A stretch of DNA of 64,000 nucleotides from Adiantum capillus-veneris (GCA_014529385.2 CM043960.1:33493396-33557395), one strand, 5' to 3'; counted from the stretch's first letter, positions 12,501 through 25,758 are shown. Notes: generated by a model not told the origin, from the letters alone. Made by a program: numbers and translations.

Positions 12501-12930
12501 AAAGTAGATGTACAAGGTTTGCTACTCGTCAACTGTAAGGGTTTGGACATTCCATTGTGGAACATATGGAGAGAATTGATATTATGGTTTTTGTGGGTGC
12601 ATAGAATGCTATCATTTCTCCCATAGTTCTCAAAGTTCAATTGTAATATTACAGCATGATGTAGTAAAAGCAAATGTAAAACTGTGTAAAAAAATGTATG
12701 AAGCCCCCTGATCCCATTTCTTCCCAAACAGATTTACAGAGGTGATGAGATGGCAACAATGGAGAGCCAAGGTTACTAAAATCTAAGGAGCCATGAGACT
12801 TAGGATGAGAGGATGCATAATTTGATTTGTACATGGCTTGGGGGTATCCATGTATGATGTACCTTCTTTTTCCTTCTTGATTATTGAAATCTTCCAATCT
12901 TTCTAAGTGAAAAAAAGGAAAAATCAACCG
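9556..12930 (+). mobile_element. degenerate L1-type LINE (non-LTR retrotransposon)
   Basis: Reading across frames gives the order of a plant L1-like ORF2. A linker region (about 9900-10500) is followed by reverse transcriptase. Recognisable pieces are FDKAYDRMEWDF at about 10810, a VRQGCP-like string near 10985, the catalytic block read as FADDTNALKC at about 11140, and the thumb/connection domain in an open stretch at 11324-11929. A zf-RVT-like C-terminal domain (LRCKACVEDIPHLFLSC, 12315-12626) follows. Many stops and frameshifts make it inactive. The 5' ORF1 is not recognised. The 3' edge is uncertain; an A-rich run at about 12909-12924 could mark the tail. The element could encode no working enzyme. 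Confidence 0.8.
11048..11125 (+). repeat. 39-bp tandem duplication inside the LINE reverse transcriptase
   Basis: GAGGTTAGGTCTAAGGAATC and the following bases occur twice in tandem, between the polymerase finger region and the FADD block. It adds 13 codons, so it would not shift frame, but the surrounding ORF is already broken. Confidence 0.85.
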
Positions 12931-13119
12931 GGGCCTTTAAGTCGTAGGTTTAAGAGGGTTTTCTCTTAGCATGTGAGCTGGTACGACGTCATGGGGCTAG
13001 CGGGGTCCTGATGTTGAGACTTGACTCTTGGGAAGTGGAGAAGGTGAGAGAGAGAATGAAAAATATAAATTTTAAAAAAGAGAGAGAGAGAGAGGGCTTA
13101 GTGTGACGTTAACGGGAAG
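12931..13119. other. short spacer with (AG) run
   Basis: Nothing coding was recognised. A short (AG)n run is at 13079-13095. Confidence 0.6.
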
Positions 13120-13335
13120 ACGTTAGTCGTCACTGAAGGCAGCGGGCCGGGCGGGGAGGGGCGGCGGGGGCCTGCTGACGCCGCTCTCTCTCTCTGTGGA
13201 GTCTGCCTTCCCACGTTTTCCCCACGGCCAGCAGGCGTGCGGGCGGCCGCACAGCTCTAGCGGCGCGTAGCCGCCCAAGGCGTTGGACAGCGACTAGCCG
13301 ACTTCCTCAAATAGGGAATGGCGCCTCCCAAGCTC
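13120..13335. other. isolated GC-rich, CpG-rich island
   Basis: This stretch is strikingly rich in G, C and CpG (GGGCCGGGCGGGGAGGGGCG, GCGGGCGGCCGCAC) within otherwise AT-rich DNA. No ORF, rRNA or tRNA was recognised. It could be an unmethylated promoter-type island, a remnant of a GC-rich element, or foreign sequence. A microsatellite-like CT run interrupts it at about 13182-13196. Confidence 0.6.
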
Positions 13336-14446
13336 CTCCCCACACTTCTTTCCATACTTTGCAAGTGTCAATCACTCACATCATCCCTTAGCTCGCAAAA
13401 ACCTTTTTTCCAAACCTACATATGACCAGTGTTCGGGAAAAATCATTTTTCCAAACATACAAAATTCCTTTCCTTGATTTTGTCAAGAGGAAATTTGAGT
13501 TTTTACAATATTTTTCTCTATTTTGAGGAGGAATTTCTCCTTTTCCCCTTGCCCTCAATCGGCATTTTTGAAATTAAAAACGGCACGATATTAAGCTGAG
13601 ACACATTTTTCCCGAACAATAGAGGCAAATAATATACTAAATTCGACGGTTTTTTACATGACATTACACTTTTTTTAATAAAAAAATTCATTAAATTCTC
13701 TCTCCTTCAAATTTACAATTTAGAGGTAAATTTTAATATTTGTAGGTGGAATTACGCTAAACCTAGGTTTTTTCTTTTTAGCATTGGAGAGGATGTGCAT
13801 TGTTTAGAGATCTTTTTCTAAACAATGACGCTTAATCGCCGCCGCTTATTGAAAAGGCCTTAGAGAACAAGGATTAAAGAGTGCATTCATAGGAGTTTGA
13901 TCCCATGATGTAAAGTATTGATTCATTAAAATCTTTTTAATATTTCAATATGTGAAAGAATCCTTTTCGGTTGAAGACACATAAAAGTCCATTTCATTAA
14001 ACTGTTTTATTATTTCCTATGGTTATTATTATAAGGTAAAGTGTTCTTGGTAATGACATGCTTCTATGTTCTGTAACTATTAGTGATGTAACTTCTTCTA
14101 ATCTTTTTGGACAAGAATGTCGCTCCCACTTACACTTTGCAAACAAGGCTCAGGCTCACGTTGGCATATTAAAACAAAAAGTTGAAAAGAAATTCTTGAG
14201 GCCGTTAAATGAAAGGACATTTTACAACTAGCGAGAGAGATTTCACAACGAAAAGTTCAAAAAGAGGTCGTGAATCTGTAGATGAAGTACCCATTTCCAA
14301 ATAAAACAAAAGCAATCAAAAATTTGCACTCCTTTCTCCTTTCTCCTCTAAAGCATGTTTCAAACAAACACTATACACATTGTAATATATGGACATGTAC
14401 TAAGCTTGTAGATGAGAAGGTAAAAGAGATTTGGTCTTGCTTTGTT

Positions 14447-14449
<3 letters not shown>
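13336..14449. other. AT-rich spacer with a hairpin and a dispersed repeat motif
   Basis: No gene was recognised. A perfect 11-bp inverted repeat (CATTGTTTAGA at 13798-13808 and its complement at 13817-13827) forms a hairpin with an 8-base loop. The segment at about 13721-13775 (TTTAGAGGTAAATT ... TTGTAGGTGGAATTACGCTA ... ACCTAGGTTTTTTC) recurs at 17350-17460 and 17556-17592, so it is a dispersed repeat. Confidence 0.6.

Positions 14450-14532
<83 letters not shown>
14450..14532 (+). repeat. (TA)n(TG)n microsatellite
   Basis: About 32 TA units are followed by about 9 TG units. Confidence 0.95.
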
Positions 14533-14533
<1 letters not shown>

Positions 14534-14536
14534 ATG

Positions 14537-14853
14537 TATATATGGAGCTTAAAAAATTCAAGGAAGGAGAGGGCATCCGTGTGTCACACATACGTTGACT
14601 TCAAGTTTTCTTTGAAATACAAAAGTGAAAGGTAAGTAGTAAGATTGTAAAAAATGAAAAGACTTATGAGTTGAGTTCAATTTTGGCAAGGCAAAGTCAA
14701 AAAGCTTCTATGCAAGCTTCTATACTCTATATGATGGAGGTTAAAAATTTCAAGGAAGCAGAGGACATCCACGTGCCACACATAGGTTGATTTCAAGTTT
14801 AATTTGAAATCCAAAAGCGAAAGGTAAGTAGTAAGATTGTAAAAAATAAAAAG
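14537..14853 (+). repeat. direct repeat of about 125 bp, two copies
   Basis: Copies at about 14537-14662 and 14728-14853 share TTCAAGGAAG, CACACATA, TTGACTTCAAGTTT or TTGATTTCAAGTTT, and a perfectly kept AAAGGTAAGTAGTAAGATTG. The 65 bp between them are not repeated. No coding content was recognised. Confidence 0.75.
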
Positions 14854-15082
14854 ATTTCTTAGTTTAGCAAGGTAAAGTCAAAAAGCTTTGTACTCTATAT
14901 ATTATTTTATATTTATACTATATCTATTCTACTCCTTATTAAAACTTAAGTCAAACTCAGTTCTAAACTACACCTACATGTGCTACTTCTTTATTTTGCT
15001 TAAAATTTCTTCGAGTAGAGAGCATTGTCACACGTATTCACATTGAGATTGGAGGAGAAAAAAGGAAGTTAGTGACTCTGTG

Positions 15083-15083
<1 letters not shown>

Positions 15084-15123
<40 letters not shown>

Positions 15124-15225
15124 TCTATATATTAAGCAACCCACTTCATATATCACAAACCAGTGCACAATACAAGCTCTTGGAGGTGTGGATAGCACAC
15201 ACACACATTTCTATAGATCTGTGTG

Positions 15226-15271
<46 letters not shown>

Positions 15272-15478
15272 TCCTTGTATCAATTCTTGCAAGAAGAAAA
15301 TGGCAATCGCTAATGTCAATATATAGCTAGAGGAGAGAGAAAGAAGAAGACAAAGAAGAAGCAACAAAAGTAATAGATGTTCTATGCAAGCTGTAGTCAA
15401 GGAAAAACTCCCTACGACTCCCAAGTTATCTGCTCCAAGTTTGCCCATATCATCGTCACCAACCTTATAGATTACCCA

Positions 15479-15522
<44 letters not shown>
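15084..15522. repeat. cluster of (GA)n and (CT)n microsatellites
   Basis: (GA)n lies at 15084-15119 and 15228-15269, and (CT)n at 15481-15522. Open frames across these tracts are artefacts of the dinucleotide repeat. The plus-strand GA tracts and the CT tract are inverted relative to each other, so a transcript could fold. Confidence 0.9.
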
Positions 15523-17098
<1,576 letters not shown>

Positions 17099-17250
17099 CC
17101 CCCCCCCCCCCCCCCCCCCCCCCCTCTCTCTCTCTTCATACCCAGAGCCTTGCAAGATGCATAACTACTCTCCCAGTCCGATGTCACCTGCAACAAGCAC
17201 ACAAAAATGGAATTATTCTTCATAATACTCTCTCTCTCTCTCTCTCTCTC
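17099..17250 (+). repeat. poly-C tract and (CT)n runs
   Basis: Twenty-six C at 17099-17124 run into a short CT run, and a second CT run lies at 17229-17250. Confidence 0.95.
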
Positions 17251-17420
17251 ATGTTTGCACATGTTGCCATCTTGAGGGGAAGATGAGAGAGGAGAGAAGC
17301 GCTCCAAAAGAAATAAATCCAAAACCTTGGCAAACCTATACATAAGAAATTTTAGAGGTAAATTGACTAAATTTGTAGGTTTTTTAACCTTCAAGTTTAA
17401 AACTCAGAGGCAAATCTCAA

Positions 17421-17690
17421 AATTTTTAGGTAGAATTACACTAATAAACCTAGGTTTTTTCACTTGAGGAAAGTGTCACAGAGTTTAACCTTGCTTCTTA
17501 TTAGCCGTAGTAACGAGTGGGTCACATACTAGTAGTGTAACAATTATCCATGTAAAATTTGTAGGTAGAATCACACTAATAAACCTAGGTTTCTTCGCTT
17601 AGGAGAGCGTCACAGAGTTTAACCTTGCTTCTTATTAGCCGTAGTACCGCGTGGGTCACATACTAGTAGTGTAACAATTATCCATGTAAA
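17421..17690 (+). repeat. 135-bp tandem duplication
   Basis: Copies at 17421-17555 and 17556-17690 share GTCACAGAGTTTAACCTTGC, TTCTTATTAGCCGTAGTA and GGGTCACATACTAGTAGTGT without gaps. Only a few substitutions separate them, so the duplication is fairly recent compared with the others here. The 5' part carries the dispersed motif also seen at 13721-13775. Confidence 0.9.
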
Positions 17691-18374
17691 ACCCATCTTT
17701 TGATATGAAAACCACCATTTGAAACTTTCTGGTCTAGTTCTGTATAATATTGGACACTAAAGAACCTTGGGACCATGACCTCGCTACTTGCTATACTTTG
17801 TTTTATTTTTCTCTAATATACATATGCGCAAGTTGCTATTAAAGAAGAGAAGAATCTTGGGATAGTTTCATGTTTGGTTTTCTTTTTACCAACTTTCAGT
17901 ATTTATCTTGAGAAGCTAACAACAAATTTATAGCTCTGCCATTAGGATAGCTTTGTTATGATATGGAAACCAGTGAGAGCGTTTTCTTGTTAAAATGGAC
18001 ACTTGGCATACATGGAAGGTTTTAAATAACTAAAATTCATTAAAGCCAAAGAGGTTTTCTAGAATTTTTATAAACTGCCTACAACTACCTGTTGAAATTG
18101 CATGTGAGATGTTTCCCTATTAATTCACATTAGTATTTAAAAATGGGTTTCATGCTTGAAAGCCTTAATTTCTCATCTCCAAATATGTTAAATCACAATT
18201 AAAATGAGGGTTAATGCCAATCAGTTGTCCACATTATGAATAAGAATTGTAAATGGTGCATAGGTTGCATCGTCTAAGCTAAAGCCAAGTTGATGGCCTA
18301 GTAATGGTAGTAGACTCCCATTTAGTGCCCCATCTACATGCACGCCAATACACAAGAGATAGCTCCATACAATA
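17691..18374. other. AT-rich spacer
   Basis: No gene or element was recognised. Confidence 0.6.
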
Positions 18375-18860
18375 TACTTTCTTCTTTGATTAAAGGGGAT
18401 AGATATTATCAAACAATATAATTTCTTCTTTGATTAAAGGGGATAGATAGTACAAACAATATACCTAGAAAATTTATATAAAGCTTCAACCATAAGGTTG
18501 CCCCACACGTAAATGTCCTTGATTAAGAGATATGATTACAAGAGGTAGCACAATGTGCAACATTCTCATCATAGTGGATGCTAGCACCATGCTAACCAAA
18601 TGAGAGAGTGTGTGCAATAGATCAATTTCATACACAGATGCAAGCGAGCATGGATGAAGAGTGGAAGATCTCATATTGTCTCCTGATTAAGAGCTATAGT
18701 TATAAGAGGGTGCACAAGATGCTAAATGACAATGTATGTGAGCTACAACGCTAATCCTAAAGGGACTAATTAGAGAATGTGTGCACTAGATCAAGCTCAT
18801 ACACAAAAGCAAGGCAATCAATGTGCATGCATGAGTGAAGAGCGAATAAGAAAATTGATT
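18375..18860 (+). repeat. two sets of short tandem repeats
   Basis: A 44-bp unit containing CTTCTTTGATTAAAGGGGAT is repeated at 18381 and 18425. Downstream, a diverged unit of about 164 bp (starting GATTAAGAGATATGATTACA at 18521 and GATTAAGAGC at 18685) is repeated twice. Confidence 0.7.
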
Positions 18861-19441
18861 TATAGATATTACAATTCCTATTGATTGGAGCTTGGATACT
18901 AGAATCAAGGAAATTTTCATAGACATGACCTAGTGAAAACTCCTAAAGGTCTTCTAGGGGTTTATCTAATAGTTAATCTCCTCAGATATGGCTTGGATTA
19001 CTAGCAATAGCTAATCTCCTCAAACATGACTTGGATTTCTAGTAATAGCTAGGAGAGGGCTAGTCCTTATTGCATTATCCTAAGTCCAACACCCAATCAT
19101 TTCAAGACTTGAGCCCATGTTGCTCATGCCACTTGCATTTGGTACAAGTTATATTCACTGATGCATTAAAGCACTTGGAACAAAGCTCTGCTTCATCAAT
19201 CAACTAATGCCAATTCAAGTACTCTCTCTATCATATCTTTGTTTCTCTCTCTCCTTGTAAGGGTGCAATTCATATTGGCCCGGCCCGGGTGCTGCCCATC
19301 TAACTTCAACCTCATTTTTTTAATACAAAAACATAATAAGGGGCTGTGGGTGTATTATCCACTAAAGCTCCACCCAAACCTGAGCGCTCACTCTTTTGCA
19401 CTATGCACTCACACTCCATACGCATCTGTTCGCCTCACAAG

Positions 19442-19453
19442 TGGTATCAGAGC
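19442..19453 (+). promoter_or_regulatory. LTR-retrotransposon primer-binding site
   Basis: TGGTATCAGAGC is a perfect match to the 3' end complement of initiator Met tRNA. An LTR should end within a few bases upstream (ACTCACAC or CTCACA region), so the preceding few hundred bases are probably LTR. About 330 bp downstream this element is interrupted by the next LTR at 19772. Confidence 0.75.
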
Positions 19454-19771
19454 ACGATAGCTCTCTTGGGTCCTACGACAAAGCGTGCACAAGCTCTCGT
19501 TTTGAGCTAAGGCTCAAAGCCTTATAGCAAGTGATTTTACAGAGACCGAAAGAGCTCGACACTCTGCAGCCTTGACAAAAACTCAATGAGGTAAGAGAAA
19601 TTTGAAGGAATGGCGTTATCTCCTTAGTCAAATATAGCACTACAGAAGCAAATCAATGGAAATTGTGGACTCTACAACAACGCTATAAAAACGAGCACAT
19701 TAGCAGATAAATTGCAAAGCACTATAGAGAATTGGTTTTGTAGAAATAATTGGCTTTGAAATTGAAGATAT
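19454..19771 (+). mobile_element. leader and gag start of an LTR element, interrupted
   Basis: After the primer site a frame near 19610-19770 with stops includes TEANQWKLWTLQQRYKNEH, a tryptophan-containing stretch like the start of copia gag proteins. It ends where the next LTR begins. The similarity is short and the assignment is tentative. Confidence 0.4.
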
Positions 19772-20350
<579 letters not shown>

Positions 20351-20352
20351 AT

Positions 20353-20364
20353 TGGTATCAGAGC
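20353..20364 (+). promoter_or_regulatory. copia primer-binding site
   Basis: TGGTATCAGAGC, a perfect initiator-Met-tRNA primer site, lies two bases after the LTR end. Confidence 0.85.
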
Positions 20365-20603
20365 AGGTTCCGTCCTCTCGGGCTCAATCGCTGGTAGCTC
20401 CAGCACACGCCTGCTCACTTTCTCCGATTTCTGTGAGCTTTGGTGAACGTTCGCAGGTCGACAAAACATGTGTTTTTGTCAATGCCGTTTTTTGCATAAC
20501 AGGTGCCTTACAGTCTTCTACGGTTTGTGATATATAGCACATGTTGTTGCCGCTTTGTTTCTCCTCTTTTTAGGTAGATTTCACATCAGGTGCAGCATTT
20601 ACC

Positions 20604-21470
20604 ATGACTAACAACAACACAGATGTGTTCAAGATGTTTTCTGTTGAGGACAAGTTGGACGGGGACAATTACCCTGTGTGGGCTTACATGATGCAACATG
20701 TTCTTGTGTCAAAGGGCATTTGGAATATTGTGTAGGGCATTGATGTATGTTCTGGTTCTGAAGACGTAGGCGATGTTGAGGATGTTGCAGGTCTTGTTGC
20801 AAGGATTGCTGCTATTAGAGTTGTTTTGCCTACGACAGAGAACAAGCTTGTTGGGATGTAAAGAATGCGCATGCTCATGCATTGATTGCATTGTCTGTGA
20901 AGTGCACCATTGTTCCTCACATTCGTTCAACAAAATCTGCAAAACAGGCTTGGGATATTCTAGCAGGTCTTTATGCAAGCCAGACTGAGGCTAAAATTGC
21001 TTTGCTGCATAAAAAGCTGGAATCGAAGATTATGCATGAGAAAGATGATATAGACACTTTCCTTGCTGGTGTCAAGGATATCAATGAGCAACTTATTTCT
21101 GCAAGTGAAGTCATTTCAGACAGTTCCCTTGTGCAGACTGTTCTTGATGCCTTACCAGATTCATACTAGACTTTTGCTAGTACTTGGAGACTAATGACCC
21201 AAGGAAATCCTGAAGTTGTCAAGTTTTGATGCATTATGCACATTGCTGTTGCAAGAGTCACTTTCTTGAAAAAACAGGACTAGGCAACGTGCAATTGAAC
21301 AGGCTTTTATTTCTTCTCAAAGAAAGGGTGGTAACAACAATGCAGCCACTTCTTATGGTTCTGCTGCGAGTGGCAAAACTTCTGTTCCTAACGCTCACAA
21401 CCTCAAACACATGGAAAACCCACCGCCACAACCTGCTTTAGACATCCAAAAGCCTCGCCAACCTTAAAAT
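20604..21470 (+). pseudogene. Ty1/copia gag remnant
   Basis: An ATG at 20604 opens a frame with FSVEDKLDGDNYPVWAYMM and GIWNIV, the N-terminal gag pattern of plant copia elements. The same gag continues in shifted frames: RSTKSAKQAWDILAGLYAS, then an LDALPDSY segment ending at 21169, then a low-complexity tail to about 21467. Several stops and frameshifts are present. No zinc knuckle, protease, integrase or RT follows; instead the histone-like pseudogene begins. The element is therefore 3'-truncated or was broken by later insertion. Confidence 0.8.
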
Positions 21471-21988
21471 AGGGAGAATCAAACCACCATATGAATTTTT
21501 TTGGAAATCTACCACCATTAAATCATGCCAGCCGCACGTCTCTGTAGGATCCCCCCCGCTCTCTACTCTACAAAAAGCGGAACAAGAAACATGACCCACT
21601 AAAGAAGAATATCAGGGCTTGCTACTTAATGAGGAGATCCCGCCTGTCATCAAAACACTTGCAGCTCAAGAACTACATGGTGAAGATTTGGCCCTCACAT
21701 CAAACAAAGGATTCGATAGGTAATACCTAGGAGACCCCAAATCCAAAGCATAATAAGCCAAGAGAATCAAAAGCATTGAGGAGAAACAAAAGAAAGAGGA
21801 GGTTGAAAGAGAAACATAGAAGGCAAAGGCAGTAGGAGGAAGGGTAGAGATCAAGAGAGCCTACCTTGAAAATTTACAAGCAAGGGTAGAGGCAGAGAAG
21901 AAGGCGATAGAGGATAGGGCTAGAGCCTCCCAACAAGCTGTAGTTGGGGGATCTAAGTCTTTGAAGATTCCACAACAAGGAAAAACAT
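21471..21988 (+). other. coiled-coil-coding stretch before the histone-like pseudogene
   Basis: One frame at about 21604-21720 reads KEEYQGLLLNEE and ALTSNKGFDR, and another stretch at about 21765-22000 is strongly charged (IEEKQKKEEVER, YLENLQARVEAEKKAIEDRA). They are separated by stops. It could be the N-terminal part of the same source gene as the histone-fold segment, or an unrelated fragment. Confidence 0.4.
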
Positions 21989-22427
21989 ATGCCAAGAAGA
22001 AAAAGACAACTTGACACCCAAAGAACAACATGCCCCAAGATGAGCGGAGGGCAAAGTATAAAAAATGACCCTCCTCAAAGGACCCAGGAGCCAACTCCTC
22101 CTCCACCACCAATAACCCAAAAGAAGCAGAGATGGAGTTTGGGAATGATGTCTCTTTGGGAGATAAAAAATTATGAGAAGAGCACCAAGCCGATCATTCC
22201 AAAAGTGGCCTTCTCTCGAGTGGTAGAGAGATTATCAAAGAATATAGTGAATCTGTAACCAGGATAGATCATGTTGCCTTATTGGCCCTACAAGAGGCTT
22301 CCAAGGATATCTTGATGCAACTTTCTATGATGGCATTTCTTGTATGGTGCATGCAAAGCGATTCACTTTAAAAAACACAGATTTAGCTCTTGCAATCAAC
22401 TTGCAAAATGAAGGTTGCCTCCATAAG
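21989..22427 (+). pseudogene. divergent histone H3-like pseudogene (possibly CENH3-like)
   Basis: From about 22112 the plus strand matches the H3 histone fold in order. QRWSLGMMSLWEIKNYEKST fits the block before and through the alpha-N helix. IIPKVAFSRVV fits the next segment. After a one-base frameshift comes REIIKEYSES, then HVALLALQEASKDILMQL for alpha-2. After a second one-base shift near 22325 comes VHAKRFTLKNTDLALAINL for loop 2 and alpha-3, and a stop at 22425-22427. Core H3 would form nucleosomes with H4. The tail upstream is not the canonical ARTKQTARKS type but Pro- and Gln-rich, and residues differ widely from canonical H3, as in centromeric H3. No intron interrupts the fold, which suggests a retro-copied gene. 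The two shifts make it a pseudogene as read. Confidence 0.75.
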
Positions 22428-22602
22428 AATTAAATTATTTCCATGTAACCTCTCTTTTGATATTTGTAATCTTTCATATAATATCAATGATTCAATTTCT
22501 ACCATTTGGTGCAACTGTAAAATTAATTGTTTACATTGTAACTTTTCAGTATTTGTACATCTCAAATCATTTAATTTAAGTCTTGACTATGATAATGTAG
22601 TC
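22428..22602 (+). other. AT-rich tail after the histone-like pseudogene
   Basis: T-rich sequence such as a 3' untranslated region would give, without an obvious poly-A tail. Confidence 0.4.
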
Positions 22603-22902
22603 TAGGTGGCCGAGGGATATCATCGGGTAAAATTTTGTCAAAATTGGGCAACAGGCGAACTGTATGCATGTGGCAGGTGGCCCATGTGCCATGGGGGCCA
22701 ACAGAGGCAAAAAAGATCCCTACACACTGTGGTCAAAATGGCCCCCTATGCGTTGTGGTGCACATGGAGTTTTCTTAGCCTCGCTGGCTCCATCGGGTGT
22801 CATGGTGCATTGTGGGCCACTCGCCACATCCATTCGGTCCCCCCGTTGCCTCATTTTGACAAAAGTTTGCCTTACGGTGTCCCTCGGCTAGTCCGGAATA
22901 CG
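22603..22902. mobile_element. 300-bp inverted-repeat element (MITE-like)
   Basis: The left end (GGCCGAGGGATATC, then AAATTTTGTCAAAATTGGGC) is complementary to the right end (CATTTTGACAAAAGTTTGCC, then GGTGTCCCTCGGCTAG) over about 50 bp with mismatches. The interior is G+C-richer than the flanks. No coding capacity was seen; target duplication is unclear. Confidence 0.65.
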
Positions 22903-22919
22903 TGATCATGGTCAAGGGT

Positions 22920-23998
22920 TTTTATGGAAGCCATTCTACTTTAATCAAATTTGGTTGGACAATATGAACAAAGAAAAAATGTATAGTACAAAATGAATTA
23001 AAAACACAATACAAAAGACCGAATTTTTCTCTATTGTTCTTGGAATTACATCATGGATGGCTTCTCTTTCTACAAAAGTGGGTATGGGACAAATGGCGGG
23101 CCTAATGCCAAAGGTTTTTACAATTTCTTTAGGGTTTCTCACCCCTTGACCTAGGCTTAAGGAATAGCGAGAGAGGATTGATCTAGAGTGCTTGCTTGTA
23201 AAGGCATACATGGCCGCCTTGCAATCCACTTATATACATTCATTTGCATTAAGGTCCAGGGAATCTTTGGTAAGGATGACACTCAATGCTTTGCACTTGA
23301 GTAGCTCCATGAAACCATGCTTTGAGAACTCTACATGAGTAACTTGAAGAATGGATGGTCCAAAGTGGCTCAAATAATGCCACAAGAAGGTATCCCTACT
23401 AGTGGGGACGTTTGCAAGAACCTCTAGTTTGCATTTTGAATTTATCAACATGATATGGGGCCTGCAAAACATTTAAAAGGACATTACCACTTGTTGTAAG
23501 AAAAACATAGACAATCATTTAGATTTAAAAATGTTTACATTTATCTTCATTTATTTATTCAAGAGACTTCCTTGCAAGGTTGATGCCTGAGTGATCATCT
23601 CCACCCATTCGAACCAATGGTTTGTGTGGGTGGAAAGTGCTTTTGAGAACATTTCCATAAAAGGAGGCACATGATTTTACCTCTACTAGGGTGGTTGCCA
23701 CTATTTGCACCAAATTTTGTTCATTTTCAAAGTTGGTGGGGAGGTAGAAGAGGCTTGCAAGGAGACTTAGGTTTTCAAAGTCAATTTAAAATTTGGTCAA
23801 ATCTACCTTTCCACATGGATCCTTCATGCTTTCATAGATATAAATCACTGAGAGTGACTCGTCTGCTCTACGTCTAAGTGTTTAAGCAATGTCATCAAGG
23901 AGCAAAAATTGACGACCCTCCACTACCACTGCATGAAAATTGAGTAATTGGAGGTTAGGGACTTCCTCCAACATCTCATCTCCTTCTATCATTCGATC
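22920..23998 (-). pseudogene. downstream half of a split ORF of unknown function
   Basis: On the minus strand, frames with a few stops run from 23998 down to about 22920 (pieces include EEVPNLQLLNFHAVVVEGRQ and FLWHYLSHFGPSILQVTHVE). At 23998 the reading continues in frame from the sequence ending at 43076, once the gypsy insertion and one copy of its target duplication are removed. I do not recognise the family. Scattered stops in both halves suggest the gene was already decaying or decayed after the insertion. Confidence 0.55.
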
Positions 23999-25757
23999 TG
24001 TCATAAAATCTAATATCTAACCAACCCAGTAATTTCTCATATTAAACTGATCAATTAACATGGGAGAATAAACGGGAACAAGGGTTAGGATATAAACATG
24101 TGCTTATGGATCTATCTCAACACGGGGCCAAGGTAAAAGGGTCCAAATGAGAGATGGTCTGTCAAGTCCAATATCTAATCAACCCAAATGATTTTCTCAT
24201 ATTAAATTGATCATTTAATGTGGGAGAATAAATGGGAACAACGGTTAGGATATAGACATTTTCTTATGGATCTATCTCAACACGGGGCCAAGGTAAAAGG
24301 GTCCAAATGAGAGATGGTCTGTCAAAGAGCAATGCTACCTAATGGAGCTTAAAGACCTTAGGGTTAGCTTCATTAAAGACCTCCAAATTTTAGTGTTAAA
24401 AAGTCCTTTGACCTTAGGCAAGCTAAGGTTGTGCTTGAGGTGGGAACCTGGCCCATGTCCTCCTTGCTTGCTACTAAGGTGCTTGAGGTGCTTGTCGTGC
24501 TTGCTGACTAAGGTGCTTGAGGTGATTGTTGTGCTTGATGACTAAGGTGCTTGAGGTGCTTGTTGTGCTTGAGGTTCTAGGGCTGAGCTTGATGTGGGAA
24601 CCTAAGACCTTCTCCAGCTTGTAGTGAGAACCTTCTCCAAGCTTGAAGGGATCAAAGTGTTCCCAAAAGTCAACATGATCCCTACTCAAGTGGGAGTGAT
24701 CCCTCATTGTAGGAGCTAGAGAGAGAACACACACACCCTCACACAAGTCAAGCTTGGTCTAAAGAAGCAACTAGAACACTTGTCAAGTTTTTCTTCATGT
24801 TGCCCTCATGGTGTGCCTAAAGCCTATTGGTTGGCCTCTCAAGGGGTCCAATGATAATTTAGTTAATTGAATAAATTTATTATGCATCTATCAAGTCCTC
24901 TCTCTCAAAGGGGAAAGGGGGACACTTGTCCCAAGGCTAGCATGCTTGCCTGATATGCACTCTGCATGTAATTGGCCAGGCTTGGAGGGGTCTAATGAGC
25001 TTCCATCTTGAGCTAGAAGAAGGGGTTGACCAAAGCAAGGAAGGGGCTAGCTTGGGGGGTATACTCTCCCACACACACATACACACACTCTCATTGTGTG
25101 CAAAGTGCAAGAGCTCCATCTCCTTCTCCAATCTTGTTGAGAAGTTGAGAGCCTACACCAACACCCTTGGCTATGGAATGCAGATCCAACCGAGAGCCAT
25201 GCTTCAATGCTTAAGCTTGCCATCTTCTTCATCTTCATTACTATGCTGTTATGCTATGATAAGCAAGAAGAGTGATGATAAGTGAGGAACTATTTATTTT
25301 TCCTATGGATGTTTCTTCTTCCTCTTCCCTACCCTCATTCCCCGCTAGCTCTCTCCACCTTTGAAGCTGTTTGAGGCCTTTGGACTAAGGTCAAGGATGG
25401 TTAATGCTTTTTACAAAGTCTATGTTATACTCGTGATGCATAAAGCTTTCCAGCTTCTTTGCATCACCTAGGTCACAAGGAACACAAATATTGTATTGTA
25501 CCAAGTCTCTCTTGATGGGAGAATCTATAATGGAGGGGGGACTGACTCCACATAAATATGGTCCTCAACTGTTGTCAAGTTCTCTAACTCTCTCTCTTGC
25601 AAAAGTATTCTTCATGCCAAGTTAATTAAGTATTATGGTTATGTTGCTACCGCTAATTAAGTTCACCCTCTATGTTCTCAAAGTAGTCTCACAAAAATGT
25701 TCACTCTAATTCTCTTAATTTTGATATTCTTAAAGTTCATAGGACATTTCCATTACA
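23999..25757 (+). repeat. Ty3/gypsy 5' LTR
   Basis: It begins TGTCATAAAATCTAATATCT and ends CCATTACA, followed one base later by the primer site. The same sequence, diverged, forms the 3' LTR at 31316-31957 plus 42111-43075. Inside are a tandem duplication of about 161 bp (from 24010 and 24171) and a minisatellite built on CTAAGGTGCTTGAGGTG (about 24475-24580); both are also in the 3' LTR, so they predate insertion. A block of about 115 bp at 24890-25004 is absent from the 3' LTR. Confidence 0.9.
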
Positions 25758-25758
25758 T

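Noticed and set aside
13120-13335. rRNA gene fragment
   Set aside because: GC-rich but no recognisable conserved rRNA string.
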